A stretch of DNA of 37,211 nt from Devosia sp. (GTDB lineage Bacteria > Pseudomonadota > Alphaproteobacteria > Rhizobiales > Devosiaceae): contig NZ_JAQGJL010000372.1 in NCBI RefSeq assembly GCF_028290645.1, positions 1 through 37,211 of the forward strand, given 5' to 3'. Under the pieces are notes generated by a model. The model worked only from the letters and a program-made list of their open reading frames with translations, searched no databases and was not told the DNA's origin. Shown here piece after piece: positions 1 to 8,965 of this stretch. Made by a program: the position numbers and the translations under genes. Every line of letters begins with the position of its first letter. Position 1 is the stretch's first letter.

Positions 1-363
1 CAGCAGCAGCGGCCCCATCTCGGTGATGGTGGTGCGCACCGGGTGCCCCTGCCTCCCGAACAGGTCCCAGAAGATCGTCGGCGACTTGCTCGCCGCATAG
101 TCGGTAAAGCCGATGTCCTCGGCGCGCTTGACCTGCCAGTCCTTCATCTGGCCCATCGCCGCGATGCCCGAAAGGTCGCCCTTGATGTCGGCCGCGAACA
201 CCGGCACCCCCGCCGCCGAGAACCCCTCGGCCATCACCTGCAGCGTCACGGTCTTGCCGGTGCCGGTCGCGCCGGTCACCAGCCCGTGCCGGTTGCCATA
301 CTTCAGCGCCAGGTATTCCGGCCGCGTGCTGCTGCCGAGATAGATCTTGTCGGGAAGGAGCAT
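1..363 (-). CDS. HerA-like / DUF853 ATPase, N-terminal part (runs off window start)
   Basis: Reverse strand from ATG at 363 reads MLLPDKIYLGSSTRPEYLALKYGNRHGLVTGATGTGKTVTLQVMAEGFSAAGVPVFAADIKGDLSGIAAMGQMKDW..., with Walker A GATGTGKT; typical of DUF853/HerA-type ATPases. Confidence 0.85.
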   Translation of the reverse strand, partial: MLLPDKIYLGSSTRPEYLALKYGNRHGLVTGATGTGKTVTLQVMAEGFSAAGVPVFAADIKGDLSGIAAMGQMKDWQVKRAEDIGFTDYAASKSPTIFWDLFGRQGHPVRTTITEMGPLLL

Positions 364-532
364 GACGCCTCGCTGGATTCGGTGGCCGTGTCTGACTCTA
401 TAGCGGTGCGGGCATGGGGTGCCAAATGAAAGCGCGGCGGCGTGCCGCAGATGAAAGATCGCCTGTGTCCTTGATCGGCCGACCTCTGGCCCTACCTACG
501 ACGGACCAAAAAACATGAGGAGAATCCGAGCC

Positions 533-823
533 ATGAAGTGTCCGATCGATGACGTCGAGCTGGTGATGAGCGACCGCCAGGGCATCGAAATCGACTATTG
601 CCCGAAATGCCGCGGCGTGTGGCTCGATCGCGGCGAACTCGACAAGATCATCGAGCGCTCTGTGACGGTGCCTCAGACACAGCAGCCGCAGCGCGTGGAG
701 GAGCCCCGCCGGGTCGAACCACGCTACGAGGATCGCGACCGCCGCTACGACCAGCACGGCGATCACGGGCGCAAGCCCTACAAGAAGCGCGAGTCCTTCC
801 TGGGCGATTTGTTCGACTTCTAG
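533..823 (+). CDS. zf-TFIIB domain protein
   Basis: MKCPIDDVELVMSDRQGIEIDYCPKCRGVWLDRGELDKII: CPxD...CPKCxGVWLDRGEL zinc-ribbon motif; internal ATG at 533 preferred over 515. Confidence 0.85.
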   Translation: MKCPIDDVELVMSDRQGIEIDYCPKCRGVWLDRGELDKIIERSVTVPQTQQPQRVEEPRRVEPRYEDRDRRYDQHGDHGRKPYKKRESFLGDLFDF

Positions 824-884
824 TCCAAGCCATTGTAGCGGGAGCGGTAACTGCGTTTTCCTCACATGGTGGTATGGTGCCTGC

Positions 885-2246
885 ATGCAAATCACCCGTG
901 ACGGAATCCAGAACCCCTCCCGACGCCGGTTGATCGGCGGCCTCGCGGCACTGAGCGTCCTGCCGCTTGCGGGCATCGCGCAGGCCCAGTCGCTCGACCC
1001 GGCAACGCTCAATCTCACGGCGGGCAGCCTCGAGGACCAGAGCGGCGCGCTGCAGGAAGCGCTGCTGCGCGCCGCCGCCGAGGGGCGGAAACTGTTCCTC
1101 CCCTCCGGCGCCTATTACGTGCAGAACCTGCAGGTGCCCAGCAACGTGGTGGTCGAGGGCATTCCCGGCTCCACCATCCTTGCCGCCGCGGGGGAAGCGC
1201 CCCTCTGCCGCATCGCCGGCAGCGCCCATGTCAGCTTCTCGGGCATCACCTTCACCCGCGGCAATGGCGGACCGACGGGCGCCGACCGGGGCCTGCTGGA
1301 GATCGAGGCCAGCGAACACGTCACGCTCAGCAATTGCAGTTTCGTCGGCGGGGCCGCCAACGGCATCGCGATCCGCGATGCGGCCGCCGCTATCCAGGGC
1401 TGCGACTTTACCGGCCACGCCCTCGCCGCGATCTTTTCGATCGACAGCCGCGGCCTCAACATCGCATCCAACCGCGTCGACAAGTGCGGCAATGGCGGCA
1501 TCCTCATCTGGGGCGGCCAGAACCGTCACGATGGCTCGGTGGTCACCGGCAATTCCATCACCGGCATTGGCAGCACCAATGGCGGCAATGGCCAGAACGG
1601 CAACGGAATCAACGTCTTCCGCTGCAACGACGTGGTCGTCGCCAACAACCAGATCGCCGATTGCGCCTTCACCGCGGTGCGCCTCAACTCGACCGGCAAC
1701 GTCTCCGTCACCGGCAATCTCTGCCGCAACTCGGGCGAGGTCGCGATCTTTTCGGAATTCGCCTTTACCGGCTCGGTGATCGCCAACAATGTCATCGACG
1801 GCGCCGCCGCCGGCATCTCGATCACCAATTTCGATTCCGGCGGCCGCCTCGCCGTCTGCTCGGGCAATATCGTGCGCAACATCTACCAGCGCTCCGAGGT
1901 CAACCCCGACACCAAGCCGTGCGGCATCTATGTCGAGGCCGAGACCAGCGTTTATGGCAACAGCATCGACAACGTCCCGGGCATCGGCATCATGGCCGGC
2001 TACGGCAGGTTCCTGCGCAACGTGGTGATCGCCGACAACGTCCTCTATGCCACCCGGACCGGCATCGCCGTCAGCGTCGTCCAGAACCCCGCCCCCGGCC
2101 CGGTCTCGATCACCGGCAACATCATCAGCGCCCCCCTCGACTTCGCCATCGTCGGCATGGAATGGGACAAGGTGGTGGTCGAGGACCTCGTCAGGGACGC
2201 GGCGAGGTATCCGCATGTGACGGTGGCGGATAACAGGGTGAGCTAG
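885..2246 (+). CDS. Tat-exported right-handed beta-helix protein, TIGR03808-like
   Basis: Twin-arginine signal SRRRLIGGLAALSVLPLAGIAQA followed by repeated N/G-rich beta-helix turns (SNRVDKCGNGGILIWG, GNSITGIGS, NNQIADCAF). Confidence 0.8.
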   Translation: MQITRDGIQNPSRRRLIGGLAALSVLPLAGIAQAQSLDPATLNLTAGSLEDQSGALQEALLRAAAEGRKLFLPSGAYYVQNLQVPSNVVVEGIPGSTILAAAGEAPLCRIAGSAHVSFSGITFTRGNGGPTGADRGLLEIEASEHVTLSNCSFVGGAANGIAIRDAAAAIQGCDFTGHALAAIFSIDSRGLNIASNRVDKCGNGGILIWGGQNRHDGSVVTGNSITGIGSTNGGNGQNGNGINVFRCNDVVVANNQIADCAFTAVRLNSTGNVSVTGNLCRNSGEVAIFSEFAFTGSVIANNVIDGAAAGISITNFDSGGRLAVCSGNIVRNIYQRSEVNPDTKPCGIYVEAETSVYGNSIDNVPGIGIMAGYGRFLRNVVIADNVLYATRTGIAVSVVQNPAPGPVSITGNIISAPLDFAIVGMEWDKVVVEDLVRDAARYPHVTVADNRVS

Positions 2247-2465
2247 GCGGACCGCGCTGAGGACCGGTCTAACCACCTACTCAGGGGGTGGAGCTTATCG
2301 AAGGTCGCTCAGCCGCGCGGTTACAACACTTTTGGCGCCATTCTGGCGTTTCTGTTGAAACCATTGTCGCGCAGCAATTGCCGGCTGCGGCCCGGTACCG
2401 TAGTGCCAATCTTGTATCGCTTCGCCGGCTCGGACTATGATTGGGTTGACTTGCTGGAGCGCCGA

Positions 2466-2711
2466 ATGACCAAGAAGTACGTGGTCAATGCCTTCTGGGA
2501 CGATGAAGCGAAGGTTTGGGTCGCCACGAGCGACGACATCCCCGGCCTCACAACCGAGGCTCGCACCCTCGATGCACTTGTCGCGCGAGTTAACGCGGTT
2601 GCTCCCGAGCTCCTTGATGACAACGCTCATCTGATCCGCGGTGGCCGGACGCCGGACGAGCAGATCTCAGTGCAAATTCTGTCCTACGTTGACGCCTCGC
2701 ACGCCGCATAG
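2466..2711 (+). CDS. HicB/DUF1902-type antitoxin
   Basis: MTKKYVVNAFWDDEAKVWVATSDDIPGLTTEARTLDALVARV: HicB-like fold; stop abuts the ATG of a HicA toxin. Confidence 0.8.
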   Translation: MTKKYVVNAFWDDEAKVWVATSDDIPGLTTEARTLDALVARVNAVAPELLDDNAHLIRGGRTPDEQISVQILSYVDASHAA

Positions 2712-2909
2712 ATGGTCCGGGGCTTCTACCCCCAGATCGTCGATGCGCTGAAGGCTGCCGGCTATTCCTTCAAGCGCCACGGAAAGGGTGACCACGAAAT
2801 CTGGCATAACCCGGCGACCAATAAGTCGGTGGCCGTGGATCGGGGATCGCTCTCCCGCCACTCCGCCAATGGGGTCATGAAGCAGGCTGGCATCGGTAAG
2901 CGCTTCTAG
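2712..2909 (+). CDS. hicA: HicA-type toxin (type II TA)
   Basis: YPQIVDALKAAGYSFKRHGKGDHEIWHNPATNKSVAVDRGSLSRHSANGVMKQAGI: HicA fold with the GDHEIW motif. Confidence 0.82.
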   Translation: MVRGFYPQIVDALKAAGYSFKRHGKGDHEIWHNPATNKSVAVDRGSLSRHSANGVMKQAGIGKRF

Positions 2910-2913
2910 CCCC

Positions 2914-4383
2914 TCACCCATCCAGCCCCAGCGGGTCCGCATCCAGTGGCCACATCGGTCGCGGCACCCGCTTGAACGGCAGTGCCGACCAGTCCGGGTT
3001 GCTCGTGCCCGGCGTCGCGACGAACAACTGTTTCCGTGTATTGTCGACGAACAGGTCCTTGTGCTTGTAGAGGTTCTTGATCGAGACGACCTGCTTGTCG
3101 TCGAAGCTGATGCCGTGCAGCGTCAAGAGGCTCAGCGAATAGAGGTTGGTGCGGAGCGTCGTCAGCAGCACCTCGATGCCCTCGACCCGCACCACGGCGA
3201 CGTCGCCGATATCGATCCGCTCGTCGGCGAGGTGATCCTGCCAGGCGTTGCGCTTGAGGAACAGCACCTCGGCATCGGCGTCGTGCGCAGGCCCCGAATG
3301 CGGCTCGTACTTGCCGCCGATGCGCAGCTTCAGCTTGCCGCCGACGCCAACCTGGAAGCAGATGTTGACTGCCAGCGGGTCCCAGAGCGGCGCGATCGCG
3401 GCGTTGCGGATGCCGGCATCGATGAAGGCCTTCAGCACATAGGTCGTATCGCCCGGCGCGCCGCTGCCGATCTGGTCCGCCGTGTCGGCGATCAGCAGCG
3501 GCTTCTCGCCCTTGATCTTCGCCTCCTCGATCGCCTCCGCGAACGGGGTAAACGGCAGCGTCGCCTCCTTGCGGATGCGGTAGAACCACTCCCCGAACCG
3601 CTTCGCCGCCTCCGCGGCGACACCCATGTCGCCATCGGCAATGGCAAGCATCTTGGCTCCCGCCAGCGGCACATCGGCCCAAGGGAAGCCGTGGTTGAGC
3701 GACAGCGACAGGATGCCGTCCTTGCCCTCGGCCTCGATGATCGCCTTGGAGAACTCGATCATCGGGCCCTCCATGGTGGTCGGGAACAGGCCCATCGACT
3801 TGCAGTCGAACAGAGCCATCTTCGGGTCGATCTCGCCCGCGAGCAGCCGCTTCATCAGCTCGAACAGGTCATGCGCCCGCTCGGCATGGTCGATATGCGG
3901 ATAGGTCTTGTAGATGACGATCAGGTCGGACGCGTCGACGATGGTGTTGTCGACATGCCCGTGCAGATCGAGCTCGACGCCGATCTTCGTGCGCTTCCCG
4001 ACCTGCTGGCGGATGCGCGTTACGAGGTCCCCCTCGCAGTCGTCATAGCCGTCCGCCACCATCGCGCCATGCAGATAGAGCAGCACCGCGTCGACCTCCC
4101 CCGCTGCCGCGAGATCGCCGAGGATGCGGTCGCGCATCGCCTCGTAGTCCTTGCGAACCGTCGGCCCCGCCGGATTGGCGAATGCGAAGAGGCTCTGGAC
4201 GACCTCCCAGCCCTCCTCGCGCCCCCGCTCGAGCCAGATCTGGCCTGGCGAGGTCCACGGCGAAGCCGGAAACGTCTCGATGTTGCCTTCGGCCCACAGG
4301 CAGGCCTTGAAGTCGTCGAGCCCGGTCGGAAACGACGCGAAAGTATTGGTTTCCGTGCCCAGGGTGGCGATGAACAGGCGCAT
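2914..4383 (-). CDS. M81 family metallopeptidase (MlrC-like)
   Basis: MRLFIATLGTETNTFASFPTGLDDFKA...LYLHGAMVADGYDDCEGDLVTRIR...VELDLHGHV: MlrC/M81 signatures. Confidence 0.9.
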   Translation of the reverse strand: MRLFIATLGTETNTFASFPTGLDDFKACLWAEGNIETFPASPWTSPGQIWLERGREEGWEVVQSLFAFANPAGPTVRKDYEAMRDRILGDLAAAGEVDAVLLYLHGAMVADGYDDCEGDLVTRIRQQVGKRTKIGVELDLHGHVDNTIVDASDLIVIYKTYPHIDHAERAHDLFELMKRLLAGEIDPKMALFDCKSMGLFPTTMEGPMIEFSKAIIEAEGKDGILSLSLNHGFPWADVPLAGAKMLAIADGDMGVAAEAAKRFGEWFYRIRKEATLPFTPFAEAIEEAKIKGEKPLLIADTADQIGSGAPGDTTYVLKAFIDAGIRNAAIAPLWDPLAVNICFQVGVGGKLKLRIGGKYEPHSGPAHDADAEVLFLKRNAWQDHLADERIDIGDVAVVRVEGIEVLLTTLRTNLYSLSLLTLHGISFDDKQVVSIKNLYKHKDLFVDNTRKQLFVATPGTSNPDWSALPFKRVPRPMWPLDADPLGLDG

Positions 4384-4489
4384 GCGGCGGACTCCCCTCA
4401 GATTGCCGACAACCTAGGGACCCGTCTGCCGACCGGTCAACGTCCCGGTGTTCCGCCGCAAGGAACGCGGCACCCAAACCCCGTGTGAA

Positions 4490-5500
4490 TCAGTGCCGCA
4501 GCGTACCAGCCGCCCGCATCTCGCCGACGACGAACCCGCGCACGTTCTTGACCCCCTGCCGCGCGAAGCGCTCGAGCACAAGCTGCTGGATGTCATCCGG
4601 CTCGGCGAACTCGAGCAGCAGGTTGGCGACCAGTGTCTGGCTCGCCAGCATGTTGCCGTCGTCGATCTTCAGCGCATAGCCCCAGCCCTTGTCGCGGATG
4701 GCGCCGCATTGCACGCCCTCGGCGCCGCCCTTCTGCATGACGCGGCCACCGAACGCCTCCATCACCAGCGTATCCAGATGCCCGGTTCCCGCCACCAGCA
4801 GCGGGTGCGAAGTCGCTGCGTCGAAGATGCGGTTGGCCGCGCTCGCCAACTCCTCCGGCAGTCCCTCGCCCGTTGCCATCCGTGCAAAGCCCCGCGCAAA
4901 ACCGGATAGCGGCGCCGCCCAGGTCGGGATCGAGCAGCCATCGGTGCCGCAGCGATCCTCGCTCAAGGGCTCGCCGATCACCGTCTCGATCGCCTGTCGC
5001 ACCGCCACCTGCACCGGGTGCCCGCGCGTCACGTAGTCATGCGTGTCGACGCCCAGCGCCCGCGCCACGCTCAGCATGCCCGAGTGCTTGCCCGAGCAGT
5101 TATTGTGCAGCTGGCTCGGCTCGAGCCCTGCCCGGCGCAGCGCCTCGCGCGCCCGCGCATTGCTCGGCTGGTGCGCGCCGCATTCGAGGTCATCGGCGCC
5201 GAGCCCGAGATGGCCGAGGAAATGCGTCACGCCAAGCACATGCACGTCCTCGCCATGGTGCGATGCACAGGCCAGCGCCAGTTCCTCGTCGCTCAGCCCG
5301 AACCGGTCAATGGCACCCGAAGTCACCATCGCCAGAGCCTGCATCGATTTGATCGCCGAGCGCGGGAACACCGGCCGCGAGATGTCACCGGCCGAGGCGA
5401 TGATATTGCCCTTCGCGTCCGAGACGACGAACGCCGCCCGGTGGCGGTTCTCGACGAAGTTACCGCGCGTCTGTTCGATGAGGATAGGGTTGGCGTCCAC
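4490..5500 (-). CDS. Asparaginase (rhizobial type II / AnsA-like family)
   Basis: VVDANPILIEQTRGNFVENRHRAAFVVSDAKGNIIASAGD...CASHHGEDVHV...NNCSGKHSGML; GTG start at about 5500 preferred, the ORF is open to 5563. Confidence 0.85.
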   Translation of the reverse strand: MDANPILIEQTRGNFVENRHRAAFVVSDAKGNIIASAGDISRPVFPRSAIKSMQALAMVTSGAIDRFGLSDEELALACASHHGEDVHVLGVTHFLGHLGLGADDLECGAHQPSNARAREALRRAGLEPSQLHNNCSGKHSGMLSVARALGVDTHDYVTRGHPVQVAVRQAIETVIGEPLSEDRCGTDGCSIPTWAAPLSGFARGFARMATGEGLPEELASAANRIFDAATSHPLLVAGTGHLDTLVMEAFGGRVMQKGGAEGVQCGAIRDKGWGYALKIDDGNMLASQTLVANLLLEFAEPDDIQQLVLERFARQGVKNVRGFVVGEMRAAGTLRH

Positions 5501-5519
5501 GACTGACTCGAAAGAAAAT

Positions 5520-5553
5520 GGCCCGGAGGTTCCTCTAGGAAACCGTCCGGGCC
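5520..5553 (-). terminator. Hairpin GGCCCGGACGGTTTCCTAGAGGAACCTCCGGGCC followed by ATTTTCTTTC on the minus strand
   Basis: Near-perfect inverted repeat with a T-rich tail on the minus strand, between the SH3-like gene (stop at 5650) and the asparaginase start. Confidence 0.55.
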
Positions 5554-5649
5554 GCGAAGTCAATCTACTGGAGGTCAGTCAGGCACGTGCATGGGAGGCG
5601 GTAGAAGCCTGCCGCGCCGTTTGGAGCAACGCGGCGGGAAATCGGGGGA

Positions 5650-5991
5650 TCAGATGTCCCAGTCGTGGGCGAGCTTCAGGAACCGGGCGTTCACCCAGCC
5701 CCTGGTTTCCTGCTGCTCGACGAGGCACCAGTCCGAGCCGCCCTGCGGCGCAATGATGCAGCGTTCGACCCAGACGCTGGTCCTGGGTTCGAACTCGCCG
5801 ACCTTCTGGGAGTACGAGGCGGGCCACTTGCGGGCGTTCAGCGTGTCCCACTTCTTGACGCCGACGATGTGAGCGGGGGTCTCGACGTCATAGCCGGCGG
5901 CCATGACCGGCTGGATGGCGAAGGCGGCGGCGCCGGCGATGATCAGACCCGCAAGGGTCGCGACCAGCAGCTTCTCATGGGTCTTGTTCAT
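5650..5991 (-). CDS. Secreted SH3-domain-like small protein
   Basis: MNKTHEKLLVATLAGLIIAGAAAFAIQPVMA signal peptide; GVKKWDTLNARKWPASYSQKVGEFEPRTSVWVERCI...WVNARFL is SH3-like. Confidence 0.7.
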   Translation of the reverse strand: MNKTHEKLLVATLAGLIIAGAAAFAIQPVMAAGYDVETPAHIVGVKKWDTLNARKWPASYSQKVGEFEPRTSVWVERCIIAPQGGSDWCLVEQQETRGWVNARFLKLAHDWDI

Positions 5992-6164
5992 TTGGCGTCC
6001 TCTCGGGACCGGGGTGTCGATCTGTTGGGCCGACCTTGCCCCACCCCGATTGAACCCCCTCTGAGCCGGCCATTCAGAAACCATTCATCGGCAGGGCAAT
6101 CCGGCGGCAGAAATAAGGAGGGCGGGGACCGCAGCTCCCGTCCTCCCTGTACGAGTCCACTGCG

Positions 6165-6545
6165 TCAATTGCTCATGCGATGGACGTAGAGGCTGATAGC
6201 GTTCTGGCCCATCATCTGCACGGCGAACACGTCGATGGGGAAATAACCCCAGCGGTGCAGTTCCCTGACCAGCACAGGATTGTTGCGGATGGCCCCGCGC
6301 AGGTGCCATGCGTTGCCGTCCTCGGTGTTCATCATGTCGGTATGGGGGCACACCTCGACGACCCAGACGCCCTGCCGGCGGTCGATCCCGGTTACTTCAG
6401 CGGGCGACACGTGCGGCAGATACCCCATGTCGTTGCCGCAAGGGCGAGGCTCGAGCGGTGATATCGTTGATTGACCCACAGCGGGAAGAATAAAGGCAGA
6501 CGTCAGGGTAGCTGCGGCCAGGGCGGCCAAGGCAAGCTTGTTCAT
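6165..6545 (-). CDS. Small secreted protein of unknown function, paralogue 1 of 3
   Basis: Signal peptide MNKLALAALAAATLTSAFILPAVG; shared core VSPAEVTGID..VWVVEVCP...GAIRNNPVLVRELHRWGYFPIDVFAVQMMGQNAISLYVHR. Confidence 0.8.
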   Translation of the reverse strand: MNKLALAALAAATLTSAFILPAVGQSTISPLEPRPCGNDMGYLPHVSPAEVTGIDRRQGVWVVEVCPHTDMMNTEDGNAWHLRGAIRNNPVLVRELHRWGYFPIDVFAVQMMGQNAISLYVHRMSN

Positions 6546-6823
6546 TTCAGTCTCCTTGTGTGTGCGGCTGGGGCACCGCGTGACAGTCCTTTCGATGCGA
6601 GGCGTGCGCCTCAGGTTGACGCTCGCCATCAGCATGCGCTTCGGCCGTCAAACTGGCCGTGACATACGTCAATCCGGTGGGTGACGGGCAGCGCAGGAAT
6701 TGCCCTAGGTTGCGCGCAACTCACGCAAATGCCGCAGCCTGCCACGTCGCCGGCAACGGAAACGTCGCCTTCGCCGCGAGCAAAACTGTGCGCCGCCCGA
6801 CGAGGAGTAGCGATCGGCTGCCT

Positions 6824-7198
6824 TCAGAACGCGAAGCGGTGCACGTAGAGATTGATGGTGTTCTCGCCCATCATCTGCACTGCAAATACGTCGTCGCTGA
6901 AATAGCCCTTGCGCTGCAGTGCCCTGACCAGCACCGCGTTGCTGCGGATGGCGCCCCGGACGTGCGCCGCGTTGCCGTCGGAGCGCATGAAGTGGGATCT
7001 GGGGCAAATCTCGGTGACCCAGACGCGGTGCTCGACGTCGATTCCAAGCACTTCGGCGGGGGATACGGGCCTCAGGTAGCCGAGTTCGTCATCGCAGAAA
7101 TGCTCCCGCGATTCACGTTCGCTCTGTGCAAGGGTGGGGAGAACAGTAGAAGACGTCAGCATGGCTATGGCCAGGGCGGCCAGTGCAAGCTTGTTCAT
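6824..7198 (-). CDS. Small secreted protein of unknown function, paralogue 2 of 3
   Basis: MNKLALAALAIAMLTSSTVLPTLAQ; CDDELGYLRPVSPAEVLGIDVEHRVWVTEICP...GYFSDDVFAVQMMGENTINLYVHRF. Confidence 0.8.
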   Translation of the reverse strand: MNKLALAALAIAMLTSSTVLPTLAQSERESREHFCDDELGYLRPVSPAEVLGIDVEHRVWVTEICPRSHFMRSDGNAAHVRGAIRSNAVLVRALQRKGYFSDDVFAVQMMGENTINLYVHRFAF

Positions 7199-7494
7199 TT
7201 CAGTCTCCTTGTTTGTGCGGCTTCGGGTTACCGCGTGCCAGTCCTTTCAAGGTGGGCGTACGCCTCTCGTTGATGCTTTGATAAACATGCTCCGCGGCAA
7301 CCGGTTCGTCCGTGACATCCGTCATTGCGCCTCGCGACGGAAAGTGCCCGGCGGGTGCTGGGTTCGGCGCAAATCACATCGGACGACGTAGGCTTCGGCC
7401 AGTGGCCCTCGCCCTCCTCGCCGCCATCCCGACCGCAGAAACGAGGAGGGCGGGAACCGCGGCCCCCGCCCTTCCCTCAACTCGATCGACTGGT

Positions 7495-7914
7495 TCAGCG
7501 GCCGAAATGGTGCACGTAGAGACCGATCGTGTCGTCGCCCATCATCTTCACCGCGAACACGTCGTCGCTGAAATAGCCCTTTTGCTCGAGCGCCTCGACC
7601 AGCACGCCGTTATCCGCAATCGCGGTCCGCAGATATGCTGCGTTGCCGTCCGAACGCATCAGATCGGACGTCGGGCAAATTTCGGTGATCCACACGCGGT
7701 AGCCGTTGTCGATGTCGAGCACATCGGCCGGGAATACACGCTTCAGATGGCCGAGTTCGTCACCGCACTGCGAGGTTGCGGAAGAGTTGTCCTGTCCACA
7801 TTGTGCGTCGCCGCACGGGGTGTCGAGTTGCACCTCCTGAGCATTGGCCGGGAGGGTGGAGAACGAAGGCAGCATGGCAACCGCGAAGGTAGCGGCGAGG
7901 GCGAACTTGATCAT
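7495..7914 (-). CDS. Small secreted protein of unknown function, paralogue 3 of 3
   Basis: MIKFALAATFAVAMLPSFSTLPANAQ; CGDELGHLKRVFPADVLDIDNGYRVWITEICP...GYFSDDVFAVKMMGDDTIGLYVHHF. Confidence 0.8.
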   Translation of the reverse strand: MIKFALAATFAVAMLPSFSTLPANAQEVQLDTPCGDAQCGQDNSSATSQCGDELGHLKRVFPADVLDIDNGYRVWITEICPTSDLMRSDGNAAYLRTAIADNGVLVEALEQKGYFSDDVFAVKMMGDDTIGLYVHHFGR

Positions 7915-8107
7915 TTCAGTCTCCTGGTGTGAGGCGGATGAAATACCGCGGCGCAGTTCTTTTGATGTGAGGCATGCGCCTCTTGACCGCTGGGATAAGC
8001 CAGCGCCCCGGCTGTTGAACTGGTCGTGACGACGCCGTTCAGGCTCGTGACAGAAAGGGCCCGACCCGTGCTAGGTTCGGCGCAAATCACTTCGGAGGAT
8101 GCGAGCG

Positions 8108-8965
8108 ATGGCGAAGGTTCTGGTGACGGGCGGCAGCGGCAAGCTCGGGCGGGCGGTGCTCAAGGATCTGGTGACCAACGGTTATTCGGTGCTCAACATC
8201 GACCAGGCGCTGCCCAGGGAGCAAATCTGCCCGACCGTGCGCATCGATCTCACCGATTTCGGCCAGGTGGCAGAGGCCATCATGGGCGGGGTCGATGAGC
8301 GCAAGGGCCCCTTCGACGCCGTCGTCCATCTCGCGGCCATCCCGGCGCCGGGCCTGTTCGCCAACAGCCGCACCGTCGCCAACAACGTGCCCAGCAGCTA
8401 CAATGTGTTCGAGGCCTGCCGCCTCGCCGGCATCAAGAATGTCGTCTTCGCCTCGAGCGAAACCGTGCTCGGCCTGCCCTTCGATTCCCCGCCGCCCTAC
8501 GTGCCGGTCGACGAGGAGTATTTCCCGCGCCCCGAGAGCGCCTATTCGCTCGGCAAGCTCCTCGACGAGACCATGGCGGCGCAGTTCTGCCGCTGGGACT
8601 CGGAGCTCAAGATGGTCGGCCTGCGCTTCTCGAACGTCATGGACGTCGAGGACTACAAGGCCTTCCCCTCGTTCAACGCCGACCCCAAGCTGCGCAAATG
8701 GAACCTCTGGGGCTACATCGACGCGCGCGATGGAGCCCAGGCGGTGCGCCGCGGCATCGAGGCCGAGTTCAAGGGGTTCGAGCCCTTCATCATCGCCAAC
8801 CAGGACACGGTGATGAGCCGCGCCAATGTCTCGCTGATGGCCGAGGTGTTCCCCACCGTGCCGCACAAGGGCCAGCTCTCCCCCAACGGCACGCTGCTCT
8901 CGATCGATAAGGCGCGGCGCATGCTCGACTACAACCCGCAGCATAGCTGGAGGAACCACGTCTGA
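8108..8965 (+). CDS. NAD-dependent epimerase/dehydratase (extended SDR; uronate dehydrogenase-like)
   Basis: MAKVLVTGGSGKLGRAVLKDLVTNGYSVLNIDQ; DAVVHLAAIPAPG; YSLGKLLDE; ggagga SD upstream. Confidence 0.82.
   Translation: MAKVLVTGGSGKLGRAVLKDLVTNGYSVLNIDQALPREQICPTVRIDLTDFGQVAEAIMGGVDERKGPFDAVVHLAAIPAPGLFANSRTVANNVPSSYNVFEACRLAGIKNVVFASSETVLGLPFDSPPPYVPVDEEYFPRPESAYSLGKLLDETMAAQFCRWDSELKMVGLRFSNVMDVEDYKAFPSFNADPKLRKWNLWGYIDARDGAQAVRRGIEAEFKGFEPFIIANQDTVMSRANVSLMAEVFPTVPHKGQLSPNGTLLSIDKARRMLDYNPQHSWRNHV

Larger units (their letters stand above)
6543..8100. repeat. Tandem gene duplication units (about 0.65-0.72 kb period) including intergenic DNA
   Basis: Three paralogues with shared CAAGGAGACTGAAATGA start regions; intergenic block ggttcggcgcaaatcac present at 7361-7377 and 8074-8090. 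Confidence 0.7.

Noticed and set aside
648-2276. 542 aa minus-strand ORF (and 1334..2233 plus) overlapping the beta-helix gene
   Set aside because: Antisense/out-of-frame shadow ORF in high-GC DNA, with low-complexity D/G/A/V composition; the 885..2246 frame carries a signal peptide and a repeat fold.
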